Assembly (NCBI GenBank): GCA_039180675.1
Contig: JBCDDC010000002.1
Location: forward strand, 1-64,000
Reading direction: 5' to 3'
Origin: Thermohalobaculum sp039180675
GTDB lineage: Bacteria > Pseudomonadota > Alphaproteobacteria > Rhodobacterales > Rhodobacteraceae
DNA length: 64,000 nucleotides
The translations under genes and the position numbers were made by a program. How positions within the stretch are numbered: the stretch's first letter is position 1; the number at the start of each line of letters is the position of its first letter. The notes under the pieces are model-generated. The model saw only the letters and a list, made by a program, of their open reading frames with translations, was not told the origin of the DNA and did no database searches. This document shows positions 59,917 to 64,000 of the stretch, piece by piece.

Positions 59917-61419
59917 TCAACCGAGGTTCCGGCGATAGCCGATGGACTCCGCGATGTGGCGTTTGTGCACGCCGGTGCTGCCGTCGAGATCCGCCAGTGT
60001 CCGTGCCACCCGGAGCACGCGGTGGTATCCCCTTGCGGAGAACTTCAGCTTCTCGGCAGCCCTTTGGAGGATATCCATGCCGGCGTCGTCGGGCCGCGCC
60101 ACCCGGTCGAGCGCCTCGCCCGCAAGCTCGGCGTTAAGGCCCGGGCCGTCACCGCCCGCCCGCTCGGCCTGGACGCCGCGGGCCTCCGCCACCCGCAACG
60201 CGATCTTGGCTGAGCTGTCGGAGTGGCTCGGCAGGCTGAGGATGGCGGGGGTTACGGGCGGCACCTCGATGCGGATGTCGAACCGGTCGATCAGCGGCCC
60301 GGAGATCCTCGCCGTGTAATCGGCCCCGCAGCGCGGCGCCTTTGAGCAGGCTCGCGATGCATCGGTCAAATATCCGCAGCGGCAGGGGTTCATGGCGGCT
60401 GCCAGAAGGAACCGCGCCGGATAGGTGACGTGCGCAGTCGCCCGGCTCACCATCACCTCGCCGGTCTCGAGCGGCTGGCGCAATGCTTCCAGGACCGGGC
60501 GCGGGAATTCCGGCAACTCGTCGAGGAACAGGACGCCGCGATGGGCGAGGCTGATCTCGCCGGGCTTCGCACCCTTGCCGCCGCCGATCATCGCAGCGAT
60601 CGAGGCGGAGTGATGCGGATCGCGGTAGGGTCGTTCCGCCGCCATCCCGCCATCGCCCGGCAGATCGGCGAGGGAGCGGATCGTCGAGACCTCGAGCGCC
60701 TCGGCGGGCAGGAGCGGCGGCATGATCGTGGTCAGCCGCGAGGCAAGCATCGATTTGCCGGAACCGGGCTCGCCAACCATCAGGATATGATGGTTGCCCG
60801 CCGCCGCGACCTCCAGCGCCCGGCGGGCGCCCTCCTGCCCCTTGACGTCGAGCAGATCGGTCGCGTTGAGGCGCCGGGTCACCGGCCCGGGCTCCGGCGC
60901 GGCCAGCGGTGTGCGGCCGCGGAAGTGATTCACGAGCGCGATCAGACTGTCGGGCGCGAGGATCTCGCAGGCGCCGACCCAAGCCGCCTCGGCGCCGCAA
61001 TCGGACGGACAGATCAGGCCCTTGTCCTGCTCGGCGGCCGAGAGCGCCGTTGGCAAAGCGCCCTGCACCGGGCCGATCCGGCCGTCGAGCGAAAGCTCTC
61101 CGATGGCGACGTTGTCGGCGACCTCATCAGCGGGGATCAGATCGAGTGCTGCCATCAGCGACAGCGCGATCGGCAGGTCGTAATGCGAGCCCGCCTTCGG
61201 CAGATCCGCCGGTGACAGGTTGATGGTTATCCGCTGGGGTGGAAGCGCGAGCCCGATGGCCGCCATCGCGGCGCGCACCCTCTCCTTCGACTCGCTCACC
61301 GCCTTGTCGGGCAGACCCACGAGATTGAAGGCGGGCAAGCCATTGGCGAGGGCGCATTGCACCTCGACCGGCTTGGCTTCGACGCCCAGAAAGGCAACGG
61401 TATGCGCGCGGGCGACCAA
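59917..61419 (-). CDS. comM: YifB/ComM-type Mg-chelatase-like AAA+ ATPase
   Basis: 500 residues from a TTG at 61419, fixed by the GGGGGGACGA site and the family start VARAHTVAFLGVEAK. The N-terminal domain (about 1-170) has NLVGLPDKAVSESKERVRAA and LSPADLPKAGSHYDLPIAL. The ATPase domain has GEPGSGKSMLASRL (Walker A), GVLFLDELPEF (Walker B), and a zinc loop CRCGYLTDASRACSKAPRC, then a Mg-chelatase C-terminal part. ComM is a helicase for branch migration in natural transformation. It is divergent from the 61511 gene. Confidence 0.94.
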   Translation of the reverse strand: MVARAHTVAFLGVEAKPVEVQCALANGLPAFNLVGLPDKAVSESKERVRAAMAAIGLALPPQRITINLSPADLPKAGSHYDLPIALSLMAALDLIPADEVADNVAIGELSLDGRIGPVQGALPTALSAAEQDKGLICPSDCGAEAAWVGACEILAPDSLIALVNHFRGRTPLAAPEPGPVTRRLNATDLLDVKGQEGARRALEVAAAGNHHILMVGEPGSGKSMLASRLTTIMPPLLPAEALEVSTIRSLADLPGDGGMAAERPYRDPHHSASIAAMIGGGKGAKPGEISLAHRGVLFLDELPEFPRPVLEALRQPLETGEVMVSRATAHVTYPARFLLAAAMNPCRCGYLTDASRACSKAPRCGADYTARISGPLIDRFDIRIEVPPVTPAILSLPSHSDSSAKIALRVAEARGVQAERAGGDGPGLNAELAGEALDRVARPDDAGMDILQRAAEKLKFSARGYHRVLRVARTLADLDGSTGVHKRHIAESIGYRRNLG

Positions 61420-61510
61420 TCGTCCCCCCAATAATGACGAAATCCTTAACGATGAACCCACCAGAGTTTGGTAAACAGAGGATTAAACAATGCCCTATGG
61501 AGGTTAACCG

Positions 61511-61873
61511 ATGCGTGTCCTTCCTCTTGTCCTCGCCCTTCCCCTCGCGCTCGCGGTCGGCCCGGTTCTGGCCGGCGATGTCGAGATCACCGACGCCAAG
61601 GCCCGCAAATCCGGCGATACCTGGCGCTTTGACGTGACGCTTCTCCATGGCGACACCGGCTGGGACCATTACGCCGATGCCTGGCGGGTGGTGGGGCCTG
61701 ACGGGACTGTCTATGGCACCCGCATTCTGGCGCATCCGCATGTCAACGAACAGCCGTTCACCCGCTCTCTCTCTGGTGTCGAGATCCCGTCGGGTGTGAC
61801 CTCGGTCACGATCGAGGCGAAGGATTCCGTCCATGGCTGGGCGGAGGAGACCTATACGCTCACCCTCGAGTGA
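61511..61873 (+). CDS. Small exported hypothetical protein
   Basis: 120 residues with a signal peptide (LPLVLALPLALAVGPVLA) and a beta-sandwich-like body: WRFDVTLLHGDTGWDHYAD, VVGPDGTVYGTRIL, HPHVNEQPFTRSL and VTIEAKDSVHG. No family name is sure. Orthologues of such size and pattern seem common in Rhodobacterales. GGAGGTTAACCG precedes the start. It ends at the base next to the convergent gene. Confidence 0.75.
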   Translation: MRVLPLVLALPLALAVGPVLAGDVEITDAKARKSGDTWRFDVTLLHGDTGWDHYADAWRVVGPDGTVYGTRILAHPHVNEQPFTRSLSGVEIPSGVTSVTIEAKDSVHGWAEETYTLTLE

Positions 61874-62125
61874 TCAGCGCCGCCGGAGGATCTGCACAAG
61901 GGCGGTCAGGGCGATCGCGGCCCATAGAACCTCGATGACGATCGCGCCCGGGTTGGGCCGGAAATAGAGCGAGAACAGGAGAAGCGCCGCGCCCCCGAGA
62001 TTTATCAGATTGTAGGCCGGTCCCTCGGCGTCGAGCCGCCCCCGCGTGACGAGGAAATAGGCCGCACAGATCGTCAGCGAGCCCACGATCCCGACCCCGT
62101 CGGTCCATGTCAGATCGTCCAGCAC
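61874..62125 (-). CDS. CBU_0592-type small membrane protein
   Basis: 83 residues from a GTG that directly follows the GNAT stop. Three hydrophobic helices (about 10-27, 38-57 and 61-78) and the motif PAYNLINLGGAALLLFSL, as in the CBU_0592 family. Function unknown. Third gene of the leuB run. Confidence 0.8.
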   Translation of the reverse strand: MLDDLTWTDGVGIVGSLTICAAYFLVTRGRLDAEGPAYNLINLGGAALLLFSLYFRPNPGAIVIEVLWAAIALTALVQILRRR

Positions 62126-62608
62126 CTAGCGCTCGCAGTTTTGGCGAAAGCCCTTGTAGTCGCGCGCCATCACGCGGAAGAACATCTTCGATTTGACGCG
62201 CTGGGCGCCGAGCCTGTCATAGAGCAGCTGCGCGTCCTCGTTGATCGCGTCCGTCGTCCAGTCGATCCGGTTGCAGCCGCGGGCCTCGGCCTTGTCGACC
62301 AGCGCGATCAGCAACTGACGGCCGAGACGCTGGCGGCGCACATTCGCGGAGACGAAAATGTCTTTCACAAACATTGTCCCGCCGCCGTCGGCCGAGGGCT
62401 GGAAGACCGCGTAGGTGGCGCAGCCAAGGGCACGCCCATCCTCCACCGCAACCAGCATGGCGCAGCTTCGCTCCTCAAAAAGGTCATGCAGGGTCCGGTC
62501 CATCGCCACCTCAGGCATCTCCTCGCCCTGATAATGGTGATGGATCTCCGCCAGAAGCGGGCGGATCATGGCCCGGTCGTCCGGGCCGATAAGCCGGATC
62601 TCGGTCAT
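62126..62608 (-). CDS. GNAT family N-acetyltransferase
   Basis: 160 residues. One GNAT domain with the acetyl-CoA loop VSANVRRQRLGRQLLIALV and the C-terminal MDWTTDAINEDAQLLYDRLG-like stretch (RIDWTTDAINEDAQLLYD). It resembles small acetyltransferases acting on polyamines or amino acids. Its ATG overlaps the leuB stop by four bases (ATGA). Confidence 0.88.
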   Translation of the reverse strand: MTEIRLIGPDDRAMIRPLLAEIHHHYQGEEMPEVAMDRTLHDLFEERSCAMLVAVEDGRALGCATYAVFQPSADGGGTMFVKDIFVSANVRRQRLGRQLLIALVDKAEARGCNRIDWTTDAINEDAQLLYDRLGAQRVKSKMFFRVMARDYKGFRQNCER

Positions 62609-63714
62609 GCGGCGCGTGCGTCGAGCGCTGTGAGGATCGCGTCGCCCATGCCGGAGGTGGAGACGGTCTTGGTGCCGGTATCGCCTGCCAGATCGGCGGT
62701 GCGCAGACCCTTGGCCAGCACATCCTCGACGGCTCCTTCCAGCATGTCCGCCTCTTCGCCCAGATCGAAGCTGTAGCGCAGGGCCATGGCGAAGCTGAGG
62801 ATACAGGCGATCGGGTTCGCCTTGCCTTGGCCCGCAATGTCGGGAGCTGATCCATGAACCGGTTCATAGAGCGCTTTTGGCCGTCCGTTCTCCATCGGCG
62901 CGCCGAGTGAGGCCGAGGGCAGCATGCCGAGCGAGCCGGTCAGCATCGCCGCGCAATCCGAGAGGAGATCGCCAAAGAGGTTGTCGGTGACGATCACATC
63001 GAACTGCTTCGGCCAGCGGACAAGCTGCATGGCGCCTGCGTCGGCGTACATGTGGGAGAGTTCCACGTCCGGATACTCTTCCTTATGCACATGCTCGACC
63101 TCCTCACGCCACAGGATCCCCGCCTCCATCACGTTTGCCTTCTCCATCGAGCAGACCTTGTTGCCGCGGCGCTTTGCGAGCTCGAAGGCCGAGCGCGCGA
63201 CCCGGCGGATCTCCTCGGTCGTGTAGCGGTGCGTGTTGATGCCGACGCGGGTGCCATCGTTGAGCTCGGTAATCCCGCGCGGTTCGCCGAAATACATGCC
63301 CGAGGTCAGCTCGCGCACGATCATCACGTCGAGGCCGGCGACGACCTCCTTCTTGAGTGATGAGTAATCGGCCAGGGCGTCGAAGCACTGCGCGGGGCGG
63401 AGATTGGCGTAGAGATCCATCTCCTTGCGCAGGCGAAGGAGACCACGCTCGGGCTTCACCGAGAAATCGAGATCGTCGTACTTCGGCCCGCCGACCGCGC
63501 CTAGGAGAACGGCGTCCGATGCCTGCGCCTTGGCCATGGTCTCGTCGGAAAGCGGAATACCGTGGACATCGTAGGCGGCGCCGCCCACCAGATCTTCCTC
63601 TACGTCGAACGCATGACCACGCTCGGTCTCGTACCACTCGATGGTCCGGCGAACCTCGGCCATCACTTCGGGGCCGATGCCGTCGCCGGGCAGGATCAGG
63701 AGTTTCATGGTCAT
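62605..63714 (-). CDS. leuB: 3-isopropylmalate dehydrogenase
   Basis: 369 residues. Third step of leucine synthesis. Marks: LILPGDGIGPEVMAEVRR, AVGGPKYDDL, LRLRKEMDLYANLRPAQ, DLTSGMYFGEPRG-like RELTSGMYFGEPRG, SMEKANVME, VTDNLFGDLLSDCAAMLTGSLGMLPSA cut at its key Asp residues, and EPVHGSAPDIAGQGKANP. Start at 63714 follows GAGGAG; a second ATG two codons on is possible. GNAT and CBU_0592 genes follow with overlaps, forming a run. Confidence 0.96.
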   Translation of the reverse strand: MTMKLLILPGDGIGPEVMAEVRRTIEWYETERGHAFDVEEDLVGGAAYDVHGIPLSDETMAKAQASDAVLLGAVGGPKYDDLDFSVKPERGLLRLRKEMDLYANLRPAQCFDALADYSSLKKEVVAGLDVMIVRELTSGMYFGEPRGITELNDGTRVGINTHRYTTEEIRRVARSAFELAKRRGNKVCSMEKANVMEAGILWREEVEHVHKEEYPDVELSHMYADAGAMQLVRWPKQFDVIVTDNLFGDLLSDCAAMLTGSLGMLPSASLGAPMENGRPKALYEPVHGSAPDIAGQGKANPIACILSFAMALRYSFDLGEEADMLEGAVEDVLAKGLRTADLAGDTGTKTVSTSGMGDAILTALDARAA

Positions 63715-63797
63715 GGGTGTCTCCTCGGAAATTCTCTGGCGTCTCTTGGGATAAGAGTGCGGGAAGATCAAGCGCCAAGCAGGAGAGACGAGCGACG

Positions 63798-64000
63798 TCA
63801 CACTCGCCGGGCGGCGAGCACCGTGGCCTTCAGCGGCATCTTGAGCGGCGCGGGACCGAAGGCATCGTGGAGGCGTGCCTCAATCATCACGCGGATCTCT
63901 TCGGCCGTGTGGTTATCCTTCGCCTCGATCTCGGCGACAAAGGGATTGCCGAACACGAGGCCATGCGAGAAGGCTGCGGGGTCGTCGATCGTCTGAACGA
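63798..64000 (-). CDS. C-terminal end of a protein cut by the window edge (possible methyltransferase)
   Basis: 66 codons, the 3' end of a leftward gene that begins outside the window. Read back from 64000 it gives DDPAAFSHGLVFGNPFVAEI, then a helical stretch with EEIRVMIEARLHDAFG and ends PLKMPLKATVLAARRV. This ending resembles class I SAM-dependent methyltransferases that close with a bulky last strand. The identity is a guess; the frame is sure. Confidence 0.45.
   Translation of the reverse strand, partial: VQTIDDPAAFSHGLVFGNPFVAEIEAKDNHTAEEIRVMIEARLHDAFGPAPLKMPLKATVLAARRV

Overview
The window is high-GC and gene-dense, with short intergenic spaces and many stop/start overlaps (ATGA, GTGA, TTGA). 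Gene content points to an alphaproteobacterium of the order Rhodobacterales: a malyl-CoA lyase close to Mcl1, O-succinylhomoserine sulfhydrylase behind a SAM-II riboswitch, TIGR02302 and TIGR02186 family proteins, VPLPA-type C-terminal sorting tags, PduO, FtsEX-PlsC, and the order argH-lptM-lysA. No rRNA, tRNA, CRISPR array, phage or transposase gene was found. Most of the window reads as ordinary chromosome, and the unusual material sits in small intergenic spaces.

Layout. 1-8.3 kb: circularly permuted ATP-grasp protein, a repeat-rich surface-type protein, parC, a SOUL haem protein and a DUF3137 protein. 8.3-15.2 kb: a GDSL esterase with a sorting tag, a thioesterase, a tiny bacterial metallothionein coupled to a small ORF, methyltransferases, a glycine-amidinotransferase-like enzyme, an enolase-superfamily enzyme and an HNH protein followed by a palindromic element. 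15.2-25.2 kb: SDR, HIG1-like protein, PduO, lytic transglycosylase, orphan PhnM, etfBA with terminator, potassium channel, 3-hydroxybutyryl-CoA dehydrogenase and a short leader-like peptide. 25.4-38.2 kb: two YceI proteins with cytochrome b561, thiol-disulphide protein with YbaK, argH-lptM-lysA, TIGR02302 protein, ftsEX-plsC and accA. 38.4-48.3 kb: mcl1, xth, an OmpR-type regulator, ribA, L,D-transpeptidase, lolA, ftsK and dapC, with a broken VOC gene between lolA and ftsK. 48.5-64 kb: the peptide/deiminase pair, folE, metZ with SAM-II riboswitch, copper-handling genes, a 725-base hairpin-rich gap, TIGR02186/TauE, hydrolases, a cloverleaf palindrome, comM and leuB.

The most interesting find is at 48540-49900. 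A small ORF encodes an 82-residue peptide with a leader-like motif (LDAASGAG) and a core in which Gly, an aliphatic residue and Arg/Lys recur exactly every five residues. Its stop codon overlaps (TTGA) the start of an agmatine/peptidyl-arginine-deiminase-fold enzyme that keeps the Asp, His-x-Asp and Cys catalytic set. This looks like a two-gene unit in which an arginine-periodic peptide could be citrullinated. A second peptide with the same leader-like motif lies at 24909-25139.

Second are several GC-rich palindromic elements. One is a 107-base perfect four-armed cruciform (59755-59861). Two others share a CCCACCCACCC core (15070-15150 and 42510-42584), and the second of these runs into the 5' end of a coding sequence. 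All functional assignments rest on reading motifs by eye; no database search was run.
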